Part shown: piece by piece, positions 1-11,707 of the stretch
Numbering within the stretch: position 1 is the stretch's first letter
Layout of the letters: each line of letters opens with the position of its first letter
Assembly (NCBI GenBank): GCA_002286855.1
Contig: NRSV01000007.1
Coordinates: 569,277 to 633,276 of the forward strand
DNA: 64,000 nucleotides
Origin: Bipolaris cookei
Taxonomy: Eukaryota; Ascomycota; Dothideomycetes; Pleosporales; Pleosporaceae
Direction: 5' to 3'
The notes under the pieces: model-generated
Database searches by the model: none
What the model was told of the DNA's origin: nothing
What the model saw: only the letters and a program-made list of their open reading frames with translations
Position numbers and translations under genes: made by a program

Positions 1-705
1 GCCCAGACAACCCTGCAGCAGCATGGTTATGGAAGCCAGCCGAGGAAATCATTGGGGGTGAGGTCAAGGTGCGAGTGGGCGGAAGCTTCGTATGGCCACC
101 ACCGTGCCTTGACATGAAGAAGATCAAACGGGCCATCTTCATTGCCGGGGGGGTGGGCATTAAGTAAGTCGCAACTACCCCACACATATTAGCTGTGCGT
201 CTTCGGAGACTAATTCGCATGCACAAGCCCGATGATGTCAATGATGACCTATATAAACCAGAATTACCCCAACCTCGAAGTGCGCTTCCTATACTCGACA
301 AAGGTGCCATCACGCGAAACAGATCCCAGTGAAGTGCTCTTCCTCCAGGACGTGCTCGACCTCTTCCGCATACCCCGATTCAAGGTGACCAAAGACCGAC
401 TTGAACTCTTCTTCACGGGCACATGGGATGGATCCGAAATGGGCACAAACGAAGGGGACCTCATACATCCGCTAATGTCTCTGACGCTGCCGCAAATTGA
501 CTCTGCCACGGAAGTGCCTGTGTGTGCATGGACGCACCGCATCGACGACATAGCTCTATCGAGCGCAGTAGGCAACCGGAAAGAGGCGCAATCGACCGTC
601 TTCTATGTGTGCGGACCGCCTGCCATGGCGGACGAGATGGTGGAGTTTATCAAGGGACAGGAAAATGTGGATACGCAGAGGGTGCTGTGCGAAAAGTGGT
701 GGTGA
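1..705 (+). CDS. OXNAD1-like oxidoreductase (NAD-binding domain), 5' truncated
   Basis: This is the 3' part of a ferredoxin-NADP reductase-fold enzyme; the start lies outside the window. Exons are 1-163 (codons in phase from base 3) and 228-705, joined by a GTAAGT...AAG intron. The first exon ends in IFIAGGVGI and the second continues NPMMSMMTYI, which is the NAD-pyrophosphate-binding GGVGINPLxSM loop of the family. The C-terminus has FYVCGPPAMAD, the usual CGPPxM nicotinamide-pocket motif, and ends with CEKWW. These features match the OXNAD1 group of oxidoreductase NAD-binding domain proteins, often mitochondrial, whose physiological substrate is not well defined. The FAD-binding half, if present, is upstream. 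Family assignment is firm; the exact role is inference. Confidence 0.85.
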
Positions 706-1618
706 TGGAATACGTAGATTAGAATGGACCAAGGCAAAGATAGGGCCGCATGTGGGAATTGTGGGGAAGGCGATCGGGATTTGGAGTTTGCATGCGCAGT
801 GGTTCCATCGCGGCAAGCGCTATTGTATGTACGATGCTCACACCATTAACTGTATTTTACGCGCCCATAAAGGCCGCAAAATCGTCCTGGCTCGTGATGG
901 TCGGGCAGGGCGCTCCACCCTGCAAAGCTTGTTGCGCAATCCTGACTGCGCATTTTGCTTTGGGCTCGACACAAGGGCTGGGGTCGCCATCTCCGCGCAT
1001 GGTGTAGCACATATGCCTTGTGGCGGCATAGCAAGCGATCGCTTATGTAGACATGTCAGAGTGTAGTATGCCGTGCAACCCCGCGGTCAAGCGCTCGAGT
1101 TCATCCGTCCTGTCATCGCGTAGGGCGAGATTGCAAAGCCAAAAACGTCGCTATTAACCCACATTGTGCAGTCGTGAAGGCAGGGATTAGCGCAAGGGAC
1201 ACGCCCTCTAGCTCCCGCTGACGCTGCCGTCCTGCACGCCTGATTCGCCATCACACTTTACGAGCTGTGTGATCGCGCAGCATGCGTGTGCCACTCAGCG
1301 CCTGCCATGGCTCTTTCGCCCCTCAGCTCACTACCGCCATCGGCTAGAATGGGGCCTTGGACGCCAGTTAAGAGCATTCTACGCCCCGGACACCTGGACG
1401 CTGATGCTGATGGCTTGACTGTGCGCCCGCGACTCGACCATCGCCGTCCACCAAGTACCACCACCAGAGACTCGCCGTAGCAGTCGCTCGTCCCCAGCAC
1501 CCGGTTGCGACGCCATTGCACCACCATACCCGTCTGCGCATTCGAGCCTTTTCCCCCCCACACCCGTCGTCATCCGTCCTCCGCGCGCTGCTTGGACCGC
1601 TCACCCCGCCCCGCCGCC
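706..1618. other. intergenic, about 0.9 kb
   Basis: No supported gene. Overlapping short open frames in several phases have no recognisable protein features. It should hold the reductase 3'UTR and the promoter and 5'UTR of the membrane-protein gene; the last 150 bases are C-rich, as in many fungal 5' leaders. Confidence 0.5.
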
Positions 1619-2702
1619 ATGGGCTTCTTCATATCGCGAACATGGCGACTGCCATCCATCATCTGGTTCCTCATGGTCTTCGAACTGCCCTTTACCGTCG
1701 CCAACCTTGCACTCTTCGGCATTGCCTCACCAAACCTGTATCGCACCATCTTGTGGAGAGAGGGTGGAGAGAGAGGCTTCAATTCGGACCCCACCACCGT
1801 TCTCTACTCGTATGCCAACTACCGACCCGTAAAGACGCCCCTCGTATGGAGCAGCTTGTGAGTGCTTAGACCTATCTTCACATCGCCAGCGTCGCCTAAC
1901 AACATTCCAGCAACACGCAATATCATCTTGTCATTGGCGTCGTGTGCACTTTTTTCTGGCTTGTCAAGGTGACCCTATGGCTCCTCAAAGTTTTATACCC
2001 GATCCTGTCGCTTCCCCTCCACATCGCCCTCGCCTGTCTATGGGCATACGGAATCCATGTTCAAACCGCTCCTGACACCATCGATCCGCACCGCGTGAAC
2101 AACGGACCACCGTGGTACATTACAAAGAACTGCGATATTGTAGACGACAAGAACATCAGAAGCTACTGCATGCAAGCGAAGAGCAGTTTTGCTGTTAGCG
2201 TCATTATGCTGTACGTCTCCTTACGCCTGTAATCAAAATGGCAGAACTAACGCAAACCAGAGTAATCTATTCTGTTTTTGTCGTCATGTCTGTCTGGTCT
2301 CTAATCCCTACCGCCGCTCAAAAAGAGGCACATGCCGTCAAGAAGGCGGAAAAGAAGGCCGAGAAAGAGAAGTGGGAATCTTCACCCTACGACAACGAAA
2401 TGACGCCAGAAGAACAATGGCAACACATGTGGGAACTGCAGCAATTACCTCGTACTCCCGGCACAATTGGCGGCATGAAGTCGCCCATGACGCCACGCAC
2501 CCAAGCCTTTAATAGCCTGGGTGGTGAAGAGGCGGGACATGGCGGTTTTTATCCGCCTACAGGGCAGCATGGATGGTACGGTCCGCCGCAGCACGGTGGT
2601 GTGCCGGTGGAAACTGTCAGTCCAGTAATGGAGCATGATGAGTACCCGTACGGCCATGACAGTAGGGGGAAATCCATGGGGTGGGGTGGTAACGCGTACT
2701 GA
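1619..2702 (+). CDS. Four-helix membrane protein, unknown function
   Basis: Three exons (1619-1857, 1911-2210, 2261-2702) give a 326-aa protein. The start MGFFISRTW lies in a strong CCGCCATGG context. Hydrophobic helices are visible at about residues 13-38, 88-110, 111-132 and 175-195, so it is probably a four-pass membrane protein with a hydrophilic loop between helices 3 and 4 (containing NGPPWYITKNC). The cytosolic C-terminal tail of about 130 residues is rich in Lys/Glu and then Gly/Pro/His. I do not recognise a named family; the topology resembles MARVEL-like or tetraspan proteins of Pezizomycotina, but no signature proves it. Splice junctions are canonical and keep frame. Function unknown. 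Confidence 0.8.
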
Positions 2703-3079
2703 GTACCCAGTACTCTGTCCAAGTATTTTCTTGTGTTATATTTTGGGACACGGCGTTTGAGCGTGTGCACTTTTAAGATACCACTGGGGGCTTCGTCTTC
2801 ACTCATTACTGGAATATGAGGGGCAGAGGTAAAGGATTCAAAAGAATCCAAGACCGTTCTCAGAATGTTTAATTGAATGATTATATCATTGTCTTTGCAG
2901 AGTACTGTGCCATTGCCATACGTTTAGTGTGACGAGAAACATGTGACACTGCGCGAACAAATACATGCGATTGCGCTACACCTGATGTAGTGCTACTGCA
3001 CTTGTGCTCCACATATCAAACTTCGCATTTCCTCCGGAGATAGTGCCATCAACCTACCAACTCACTAAAATTGCTTCTC
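2703..3079. other. intergenic, 377 bp
   Basis: Spacer between the membrane-protein stop and the PfkB kinase start. AT-richer than its surroundings; no gene or repeat seen. Confidence 0.5.
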
Positions 3080-4141
3080 ATGTCTACCGGCCAAGGGAAC
3101 CATATCATCTGTGTGGGTGCTGTCTACATAGATACTATCCTGACGTAAGTGTTAACCTCCCCGTTTTGGCGTGTTTGTAGGTGCAGTTGGCTGAAACAAA
3201 AGTGCAGTGTCCCGCACTTTCCAAAAGAAGATGAGAAGCTGCGCGCTAAAAGCATCACGCGGAGAAGAGGCGGAAATACAGCAAACAGTCTAGAAGTACT
3301 ATCACAGCTGCTAAAGCACGATAAAGCACCTACAAACCCTCCGATTTCGACAAACTTGCACCTTATAGCAGTACTTCCGAGCGAACAATCTGCAGCCTCC
3401 CAGTTCATCTTTGAATCTCTTCCAGGCGTGAATATATCTGAGTGTAGTTTATTCCGAACAGACCACCAGGAAGCCGCTTCTAGTTACATCATCCAAAGTG
3501 AAGCAAAGCGCTCAAGAACGATTGTCAGCATAAATGAGCTTCAAGAGATGCAGGTCTCTGAATTTTGTCAAAATGTTCATAGATTTGCCAGAATGAATGC
3601 GGGACAGGTTTGGGGAAAGGCATGGTTTCATTTCGAAGGCCGAATTCCAGAGGTTACACATTCCTGTGTCAAGTTCCTGCGCAAAGACTTTCCGCACTTC
3701 AGAATCAGCGTGGAGTGCGAGAAGCCTGAGCGCACAGAAATGGCAGAGGTTGCAAAGCGCGCGGACGTGGTATTCTATTCGAAGCTCTGGGCAGAAAAGA
3801 ACGGGTTCACAGATGCAAGGAGCTTTCTTGAAGCACAGCGGGCAGACAAGCAGGACGGCACGATACTTTGTTGCACATGGGGTTCTGGAGGCGCCATGGC
3901 AGTCAAGAAGGGATATGGGGAGTCTTGGGCCGATGTCAAGGCATGGCAACCGCAGAAAGATGAGCCTACTGAGGTTGTCGATACGATTGGTGCTGGAGAC
4001 ACTTTTATCGCTGGAATGCTCTTCGCTCTTAACAACCATAATGAATGGGCATTACAGCGCAAACTAGAATTTTCGAATGAGCTCGCTGGCCGCAAGGTCT
4101 TACAAGAAGGCTTTAGCAAGTTGGGCGTCAAGATGTGGTAG
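3080..4141 (+). CDS. PfkB-family carbohydrate kinase (ketohexokinase-like)
   Basis: Exons 3080-3144 and 3208-4141 give 332 aa. The first exon encodes MSTGQGNHIICVGAVYIDTI, the N-terminal beta-strand of PfkB kinases. A later acceptor (AAAGTGCAG before 3208) was preferred to the nearer GTAG because it restores the family pattern ILT-VPHFPKEDEKLRA followed by RRRGGNTANS, the substrate-binding Gly-Gly-Asn. Near residue 280 DTIGAGDTFIAG is the second PfkB signature, carrying the anion hole and the catalytic Asp. The enzyme should phosphorylate a sugar or related small molecule with ATP. It resembles ketohexokinase (fructokinase) more than ribokinase or adenosine kinase, but the natural substrate cannot be read from sequence. 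Length is normal for the family. Confidence 0.85.
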
Positions 4142-5294
4142 ATGGGTAGCACATGGGGCTTTTCAATAAGCTCGGATAGCCTGGCATTTGGCTTCTGGAA
4201 GACGGGACTTGGCACTTTCAAAGACTTTACAATGATTCCTTCAGTGAATCTGAATCTTGCATTGCCATTGGTCACTTCTTTCAACCCAGATCGACAGCAA
4301 GTGCGGGACGAGCCTCCAGGCGCAATTTCCGGCATGCTAGAGCTACATAACTAGCCTTGGAGATATTAGACTTTGTGGCGCCTTACCCCGCATGTTCTTT
4401 TACTAGACCGTTTATACTGGACGACAAAAGATGCGCTATTTTTGGTGTTGTGGGGATAATCGCTGGCACGTAGTGATTTAAGCAGACGATACCCCAAAGT
4501 TTCGTACACAGCAGAACAACCGCAGTACAGAGAATAGCTAATATTGATTGAAGCACTGTAACAACTCCAGTAACACGAGCAGGATCTATAGAGTCATTTA
4601 CGCTCAGATTAGCGAGTTGATACTAAGGGCCAATGGGTATGTTGGTGGGGACTATGTCGAGCCGACGAGCATCAGGCAGCGTCTGGCGAGGACTTGGGGG
4701 TACTATAGGTTGGACCTTAGTACCGGTATGCGTCCAAAACTCCTAAAATCACGTGATGAAGTCAGTATTGGTGTCTACTTTTTGATTAGTCAAAATCATT
4801 CCTGTGCAATATACGGGACAAACTACTTGTTAACCTATGAGTGTCGTTCTTCTGCGCTACTGCTTACCTATTTAAGTTTTCTTTCAAGAATTTCAGCAGT
4901 CTTCAGACTTGCTAAATCAACATCTATGAGATGCATGGGATGTGCATAGTCGCTAAGGACGAATACATACTGGTTTCGCTATTGGTGCGGCTCCCCACAT
5001 CCGCAAGAGCACCTCACATTTGCACTTAAACAAGATCACCATTCGCTCCTACGTTAGTGAGTACACGTCAAAAGCAACCGAATTTACTATAAAACTTAGA
5101 CCAGTGAGAATGTGAGTTGATCCTTATATACAAAATGCGAAGACTTTACATCGTATCTATACTAATCTGTTCATTAGTCATCCAAACCTGCGGAGGAACG
5201 CCTACATATCCCTCATACCAACAAGAGGTGCTTCCATTAATTCATTATTTGAATCTTCCCATTGACTAAGAACTTCCAGACTAACCCATTGGCA
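4142..5294. other. intergenic, 1.15 kb
   Basis: AT-rich spacer. One open frame (4548-4949, 133 codons) contains a protein-like stretch but no family I recognise, and it then runs into low-quality sequence. I treat it as unsupported. The rest should hold the kinase 3'UTR and the amidohydrolase promoter. Confidence 0.45.
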
Positions 5295-6672
5295 ATGTAT
5301 CCTTTTAGTCAGCCGTACCCAGATGCTTCCAATGATACCCAGTCTCGGCAAAATGAACTTTGGATGAAGATTCAGCGTGATGCCCATGAAGATGAGATTG
5401 ACTTGACTGTTCTCCCATTTGCAAAGGAAGCTATCAGGAGTGTTGCGGAGCTTGCTGTGAACAAAGTCGATGTCAAGAAATTTGGATTCCAAGGGGCGAA
5501 GAGGATCGATGTGCATACGCAGTGAGTTTTCTGCTCTATCGAACATCAGAATTAAACGATTAGAAGAAGTTGGACTAATACAGAAAATGAGTCTCTAGTC
5601 CCATACCAGACTGGTTCCGCGAACTGGAGTTGAATGCAGCAGGTCGTGCGACGCCCTCTTGGACTGTGCAAGACCACCTAAAGTTCATGGATAAATATCA
5701 GATAGCGCACTCGGTTCTTTGCGTCTCCACACCCCAGGCAAATGCGTTCTTGACAGAGAGGGATGAAAATTCGAGGAAGAAGAAGACGCTCGCGCTAGCC
5801 AGATTACTGAATTGCTTCACTGCGGAATTGTGCAGAATATACCCTGAGCGATTCAGTTGGATGGCCACCATGCCACTACCACATGTTCAAGAGTCAATCA
5901 CAGAGTTGAAAAGAATGTTCGCAATGAAAGGACAAGAGCCAATCGGCGTAGGCGTACTTACGAACCATGAAGGCCTGTATTCCGGCGACGCAACGTTCGA
6001 CCCGCTATGGGCCTTTTTACAAAAAAGAGCAGATGAAGAAGGAAGAAGACAAGTGGTCTTCGTCCATCCCACCGAACCCATCATCAAGCTCGACGACGGA
6101 CGCTTGATAAACTCTCGACCGTGTAAGCCATTCCTTCTTTCTTCCCACCACCACCACCACAACAACAACAAAGAGTACGCAAACATTTCATCGCAAACTA
6201 ATAAAAAGCTCATCTCACAGCACCCCTCCGCTCCGGCCTCGGCGAATTCTACTTCGAAACCGCCCGCGCAATCTCCAGCCTCACAGCTTCTTCCACCATT
6301 CTCACGCACCCACGCCTCCACTGGCGCATCTCCCACGGCGCAGGCGCCTTCCCCGACATATCCGAGCGCTTCCTGCTCGGCTTCCCCAACATCTCCTCTG
6401 CCGCACGGGAAGCGTACAAAACCCGGTTTTGGTATGACAGCGCGGGGCCCGTGTGGCCCATGCAGATTAAAGGGTTGATGGAGGGGATGCAGGTGCCTGT
6501 TGCTCAGATGGTGTTTGGGACGGATTATCCGTATGGGATTGGGTTTTGGGATGTTGAGGAGAATATTGGGGGGTTGGCGCGGGTGGAGTGGTTGCGGGAG
6601 GGGGAGAGAGAGAGGGTGTTTTGGGGGAATGCGAGGGAGTTGTGGGAGGGGAGGGTTGGGGAGGGAATGTAG
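5295..6672 (+). CDS. Amidohydrolase-2 family (ACMSD-like decarboxylase/hydrolase)
   Basis: Exons 5295-5521, 5599-6122 and 6221-6672 give 400 aa if translation begins at MYPFSQ; an in-frame ATG at 5262 is an alternative start. The TIM-barrel metal site is visible. The HxH motif in RIDVHTHPIPDWF is interrupted by intron 1, which splits the second His codon. VFVHPTEP gives the strand-5 His, LHWRISHGAG the strand-6 His, and FGTDYPYG the strand-8 Asp. This pattern is typical of the 2-amino-3-carboxymuconate-6-semialdehyde decarboxylase group, which includes fungal decarboxylases acting on aromatic acids; the actual substrate is unknown. Intron 2 (6123-6220) carries a CCA/ACA microsatellite near 6145-6172. 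There is no signal peptide, so it is probably cytosolic. Confidence 0.85.
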
Positions 6673-7973
6673 ATTAGGGGCTTTGGGATATGAGAGGTGG
6701 TGGAGAAGATAGATGTAGATGTAGGTTGTGGCGTGAATGAGGATGTCGAGTTTGGATCATATATGTATCGATTTGATTTCCCAGAATTTGCTGGGATGAC
6801 TGCCAAAGTCCTCCTAAATCTCTCTCAAAGCACGTGACTCTAATTTTCGTCCTAATCGTATCCAGATATCGCCAATTTTCAAGAGTACAGTCGTTTGTTC
6901 AACAATCCCGTGATAGTATCTTTTAAGTCACTTAAAGCTCAAAGGTTCGGTTAGCTGCGGTTGGGTTATTAGCGTGCGGAAGCGGGTATCGTCAGGTTCT
7001 ATCCATGACCCCACTCTGACATCCGCCACATTCACAACCAACACCACGACACCTTCATATACGAAGTCGACACCGCAGTGCTTCTCACCATGTGAGAAGT
7101 TCCTATTAATCAATAAAAAACACACAAATGCATAAAATCCGGAAAGCCAGGCAAGGTGCCTGATAAGCCCTAATGCGGGGAGAGCTGAATATCCGACCAC
7201 GCTGAGGCGTGGAGACAACTGTAGGTATAAATGATTTCCACATACATAATAGTACTCTGCACCCCACGATATCGGAGCCTAGCTAATACATCCACTCAGG
7301 AACAGGGCGCGTGTTGCAAGATTTTTTTTCTGGGAGGCGTCGGGCGCGATGGCCCGAAACCCGTGCGACGAACCGGGGTATCGACTCGAACATCGCCAAG
7401 GCAAAACATGAAAGAGAAGGTCAAGATGAAACAAGAGCTTATTAGTCGTCATAATCCGATGGAATCTGTACTCGATCCGATCCGCCAGCCGAGACCAATT
7501 GCTATGATCTCAACTTGTCGTGTTGTTCGGCAAATGTCGATGGGATGACGTTGATGACAAAAGCCCACAACATTGGTTGATTTCCAACCAACGCACACCT
7601 ACCAACTGCCTGAGCATAGACGTCTTCGAGCCTGATTCCTAATACTGCCCCTAGATGATTGGCGAGGCTGCCTTACATGAGGCTGGCACGAAGAGTTTTG
7701 CTCCACCACTGCTAGCGCGAATTGCGTGATCGCACGTCTTCACCCCCAGCTGTGGCACTTTGCGGAGATGGTTACAAAGCGGTTTCCGATGGCGGAGCTG
7801 AATATAATTCACCAGCCTTGCTTGCCTTCCTTCCTCCAACATCCAGAACGCGACGCTTGGTAACAGGATTTTCTTTTGGGAAGCCTTCGTTAGATACCAA
7901 TTCATAAAGACTATCCACTTCTGGCTTCTCTGCACGTGCCTCTATCGTTAGAATCCCGCCACACGTCTTCAAA
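6673..7973. promoter_or_regulatory. 1.3-kb upstream region of PAPS reductase with two CACGTG boxes
   Basis: No gene supported. Two CACGTG E-boxes are visible, at 6831-6836 (CACGTGAC) and 7933-7938, the latter about 35 bp before the PAPS reductase ATG and possibly in the 5'UTR. In yeast, Cbf1 acts at CACGTG in MET gene promoters, so a role in sulfur control is possible. It is untested here, and two hexamers in 1.3 kb are weak evidence. I did not find the CYS3/MetR palindrome ATGRYRYCAT. Confidence 0.3.
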
Positions 7974-8936
7974 ATGTCGTCACCAGTCTTCAGCAACGTC
8001 GAAACATACAAGCACGCCACAATCCGTGAGGAGTCTGGTTATGCTTCAGCCGAGTCGAGCCAGGACGGCCTGCAAGAGATCTTCTTCACTAGACCTCACT
8101 TGAAGTTCATCAATGCTCAGCTGGCTAAGCTCGAGCCTCAGGGTGAGTGACGGTCTTTCATCTCTTCTAAAGTTCGTCCGGCTAACATTGGGCTAGACAT
8201 CCTCCGATGGTGCATTACATCTCTACCTGGGCTTTTCCAGACTACTGCTTTTGGTCTCACTGGCTTAGTCACTGTGGATATGCTCTCAAAGCTCGACGGA
8301 CCCCTGAAGCACAACATTGATCTGATTTTTTTGGACACTCTTTACCACTTCGATGAAACATACGCTCTGGTTGACCGTGTCCGAAGACGATATGGAACCC
8401 CGGTCCATGTTTACAAGCCTGCTGGTTGTGACAATGTAAACGACTTTACTGCCAAGCACGGAGACAAACTGTGGGAGACGAACGATGAGCTCTATGACTA
8501 TGTCGCCAAGGTCGAGCCTGCGGAGCGAGCTTACTCGGAGCTTCAAGTCAAGGCTGTCTTGACTGGTCGACGCCGCAGCCAGGGTGGAAAGCGTGGCGAC
8601 CTGGACATTGTCGAGGTTGACGAGGCTGGACTTATTAAGATCAACCCCTTGGCCAACTGGACGTTTGCTCAAGTCAAGGAATACGTCGATGCAAACGATG
8701 TACCATACAACGAACTTCTCAACAAGGGTTACAAGAGCGTTGGTGATTGGCACTCAACACAACCTGTTGCTGCTGGAGAGGACGAGCGATCAGGAAGGTG
8801 GAAGGGCAAGAACAAGTCTGAATGTGGTATCCACAACCCCAAGTCACGATATGCTCAGTTTCTTCAAGAGCAGGAGATGAAGCGACAGAACGAGGATCTT
8901 GCCAACAAGCTGCAACAAGTCTCGTTGGCAGTTTGA
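7974..8936 (+). CDS. MET16: Phosphoadenosine phosphosulfate (PAPS) reductase
   Basis: Exons 7974-8142 and 8197-8936 give 302 aa. The enzyme reduces PAPS to sulfite plus adenosine 3',5'-bisphosphate using thioredoxin, in cytosolic assimilatory sulfate reduction. Sequence support: TTAFGLTGLVTVDML forms the PAPS-binding loop after strand 1, FLDTLYHFDETY is the conserved LDT-x-(Y/H)-F-x-E-T segment, GRRRSQGG binds phosphosulfate, and the C-terminal KSECGIHNP carries the catalytic Cys of the ECGIH motif. There are no iron-sulfur Cys pairs, which fits the fungal PAPS-specific (not APS) class. It lies directly upstream of ATP sulfurylase on the same strand, with 813 bp between stop and start. The Aspergillus name would be sA. 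Confidence 0.95.
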
Positions 8937-9749
8937 TATTTCGGTACAGAGCGTTCATATTTTCATTTGTTGTACAAATTTGCATTAGCATGGGCGTTTG
9001 GGTTTTCTGGGTTTGGCATACCTAGCATAGTAGGGTTCGGTTGGGGTAGTCTGGAACACCCCGATTTTTACGGCTTCCAGATCCGATTGTATGCAATTGG
9101 AGCCGAGATGTGACCGGTGTAAGAGCTGACAGAGCTATTTTACGAATCAGACGAGTTCATATTTATGATTACTACAATGCTACTATTTGACTATGACACA
9201 AGTAAAGAAGTGGCTTGAAAAAGAGCGTGGGGGAAATACGGATGCTGCATATTCGTGGACCCTGCAATTCTCTGCCCCAGGTGCGTGCGGCCTGTCATTC
9301 TCGTAGAGCGACATGCCAGAAGCTGAGACCGAAGCTACGTGGGCCTCTTTGGCTCCGCTCTCACGTCACTCCTATTGCTTTACGCAGTGGGAACAGTCAG
9401 TATGATAGGCTCATACATCGCGCGAAATTGCGCAATCGGTTCCAAAATCTGCCGACCCATACAAAACACCCGCTTTGAAGCCTAGTCTCTGCAGCAGAGA
9501 ATTTCCAAGAGAGGCCAAGGTCAACAAACGGGAGCGTGGAGCCTGAAGTAGCCGTGGTCTGTAGAATAAAAAGCTCATGATGCCCGTTGCTACTTTCTGC
9601 TCCTCAGTCGCGCATCGTTCTTTTGAGTGACCCCAGAGTCCCAGATACCCTTTGGTTCGGCATAGTTAGGAACGACTCCAGATCTTGTCGCATTATCCTA
9701 CAAATTTCTGCCCCAGGATTATTCCTTTCCCCTCACATCTCTTGCGGAA
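8937..9749. other. spacer between PAPS reductase and ATP sulfurylase
   Basis: 813 bp with no supported gene. It should hold the PAPS reductase 3'UTR and the ATP sulfurylase promoter and 5'UTR. Short open frames lack protein-like features. Confidence 0.5.
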
Positions 9750-11707
9750 ATGGCAAACACCCCCCATGGTTAGTTGCTGCGCAGATTTTCTGCTGGCCAA
9801 AAGTTGCAATAGACGCTGACTAGGCGCGTCCACTACAGGCGGCGTCCTCAAGGACCTGATCGCGCGCGATGCGCCCAGGCGCAAGGAGCTTTTCGAAGAG
9901 GCTGAGAAACTTCCTGCGGTTGTTCTGACTGAGAGGCAACTTTGCGACTTGGAACTTATCCTGAACGGAGGTTTCTCGCCTTTGGAGGGTAAGTCGTCAT
10001 TGTTTCGCGGGGCAATATGCGAGGGGCATACAACATTGCCCCTCGTGTTTGTCCTGTTTGCACCACCAGCACGGTACCTGACAGCATAATGCAGGTTTCA
10101 TGAACCAGAAGGACTACGATGGCGTCGTGGCCAACAACCGTCTAGCTGATGGCAACCTCTTCTCCATCCCCATCTGCCTTGATGTTTCAAAGGAGACCAT
10201 CGATGAGGTCGGCCTCAAGCAGGGTGCCCGCATTGCCCTCCGCGATTTCCGCGACGACCGCAACCTCGCCATCCTCACGGTTGACGATGTGTACCAGCCA
10301 GACAAGGAGAAGGAGGCCAGGGAGGTTTTTGACAAGGACAATGATGTAGCTCACCCCGCGATCAAGTACCTCTACGAGACAGTCAATGAGTACTATGTCG
10401 GTGGTAAGGTCGAGGCCATTGACCGCCTGGAGCACTACGACTATGTCGGTCTCCGCTACACACCTGCAGAGCTGCGTCTGCACTTTGACAAGCTTGGATG
10501 GTCCAAGGTTGTTGCTTTCCAGACGAGGAATCCCATGCATCGCGCTCACCGTGAGCTGACTGTCCGCGCTGCTCGTGCCCGCCAGGCCAACGTCCTCATC
10601 CACCCTGTTGTTGGCTTGACCAAGCCTGGTGATATTGACCACTTCACCCGTGTCCGTGTTTACCAGGCGCTGATGCCCCGCTACCCCAACGGCATGGCCG
10701 TACTTGCTCTTCTGCCCCTTGCTATGCGTATGGCTGGTCCCCGTGAGGCTATCTGGCACGCCATCATCCGCAAGAACCACGGTGCTACCCACTTCATTGT
10801 TGGCCGTGACCACGCTGGCCCTGGCAAGAACTCTAAGGGCGTTGATTTCTACGGTCCATACGATGCTCAGGACGCTGTTGAGAAGTACAGGGATGAGCTC
10901 GGTATCGAGGTTGTTCCTTTCCTCCAGATGACATACCTGCCTGACTCGGATGAATACAAGCCCAAGAACGAGGTCAACCAGGGCGTCAAGACTCTGGACA
11001 TTTCTGGAACTGGTACGTCCTTATGATGTTTGTGTATGGAACGCAAATGACTGACTGAACATACAGAACTCCGCAAGCGCCTCCGAACCGGCCAGGAGAT
11101 TCCCGAGTGGTTCTCCTACCCAGAGGTTGTCCGCGTACTCCGCGAGTCTCACCCTCCCCGTAATCAGCAGGGTTTCACCGTCTTCCTGACGGGCTACCAA
11201 AACTCTGGCAAGGACGCCATTGCCCGCGCTCTCAACGTAACTCTCAACCAACAGGGTGGCCGCTCCGTCTCCCTCCTCCTCGGTGAAACCATCCGCAGTG
11301 AGCTCTCCAGCGAACTCGGATTCAGCCGATCCGACCGCGACAAGAACATTGCCCGTATTGCCTTTGTCGCTTCTGAGCTCACCAAGGCCGGTGCCGCAGC
11401 TATCGTTGCACCCATTGCTCCCTTTGAGGCCTCAAGACAGGCAGCCCGACAAACAGTCGAGAAGTACGGCTCTTTCTACCTCATCCACGTTGCCACCCCG
11501 CTCGAGCATGCGGAGAAGAACGACAAGCGCGGCATCTATGCCAAGGCGCGCGCTGGCGAAATCAAGGGCTTCACCGGTGTCGACGACCCGTATGAGGTTC
11601 CCTCCAAGCCTGATCTTACTGTCGATCTGTCAGTCAGCAACGTCAGGACAGCAGTACACCAGATTGTGCTGCTGCTGGAGAGCGAGGGCCTCTTGACCCA
11701 GTTGTAA
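9750..11707 (+). CDS. MET3: ATP sulfurylase with C-terminal APS-kinase-like regulatory domain
   Basis: Four exons (9750-9768, 9839-9988, 10095-11012, 11067-11707) give 575 aa, the usual length for filamentous ascomycetes. The enzyme makes APS and pyrophosphate from ATP and sulfate, the first step of sulfate activation. The tiny first exon encodes MANTPHG. Catalytic-domain motifs are QTRNPMHRAHRELT (ATP/sulfate-binding QxRN and HxxH region) and GRDHAGPG. From about residue 390 an APS-kinase-like domain follows; its P-loop is degenerate (GYQNSGKDA rather than GxSGSGKST). In Penicillium and Aspergillus this domain is not a working kinase but binds PAPS for allosteric inhibition. It lacks any Cys here. 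The neighbour upstream is PAPS reductase. The Aspergillus name would be sC. Confidence 0.96.

Noticed and set aside
3168..3207. Nearer splice acceptor for PfkB kinase intron 1, ending at 3180 (GTTTGTAG)
   Set aside because: It keeps frame but inserts CSWLKQKCS into a conserved strand; the later acceptor restores the family pattern.
5887..6336. 149-codon minus-strand ORF with a poly-Trp run
   Set aside because: The Trp run is the reverse reading of the CCA microsatellite in the amidohydrolase intron.
7300..7400. GC-rich segment with tRNA-like text (GGGCGCGATGGCCCGAAACC)
   Set aside because: Does not fold into a cloverleaf with consistent arms; no A-box/B-box spacing.
10187..10813. 208-codon antisense ORF opposite ATP sulfurylase
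   Set aside because: Lies exactly opposite a well-conserved coding exon; typical shadow of biased codon use, no protein family features.
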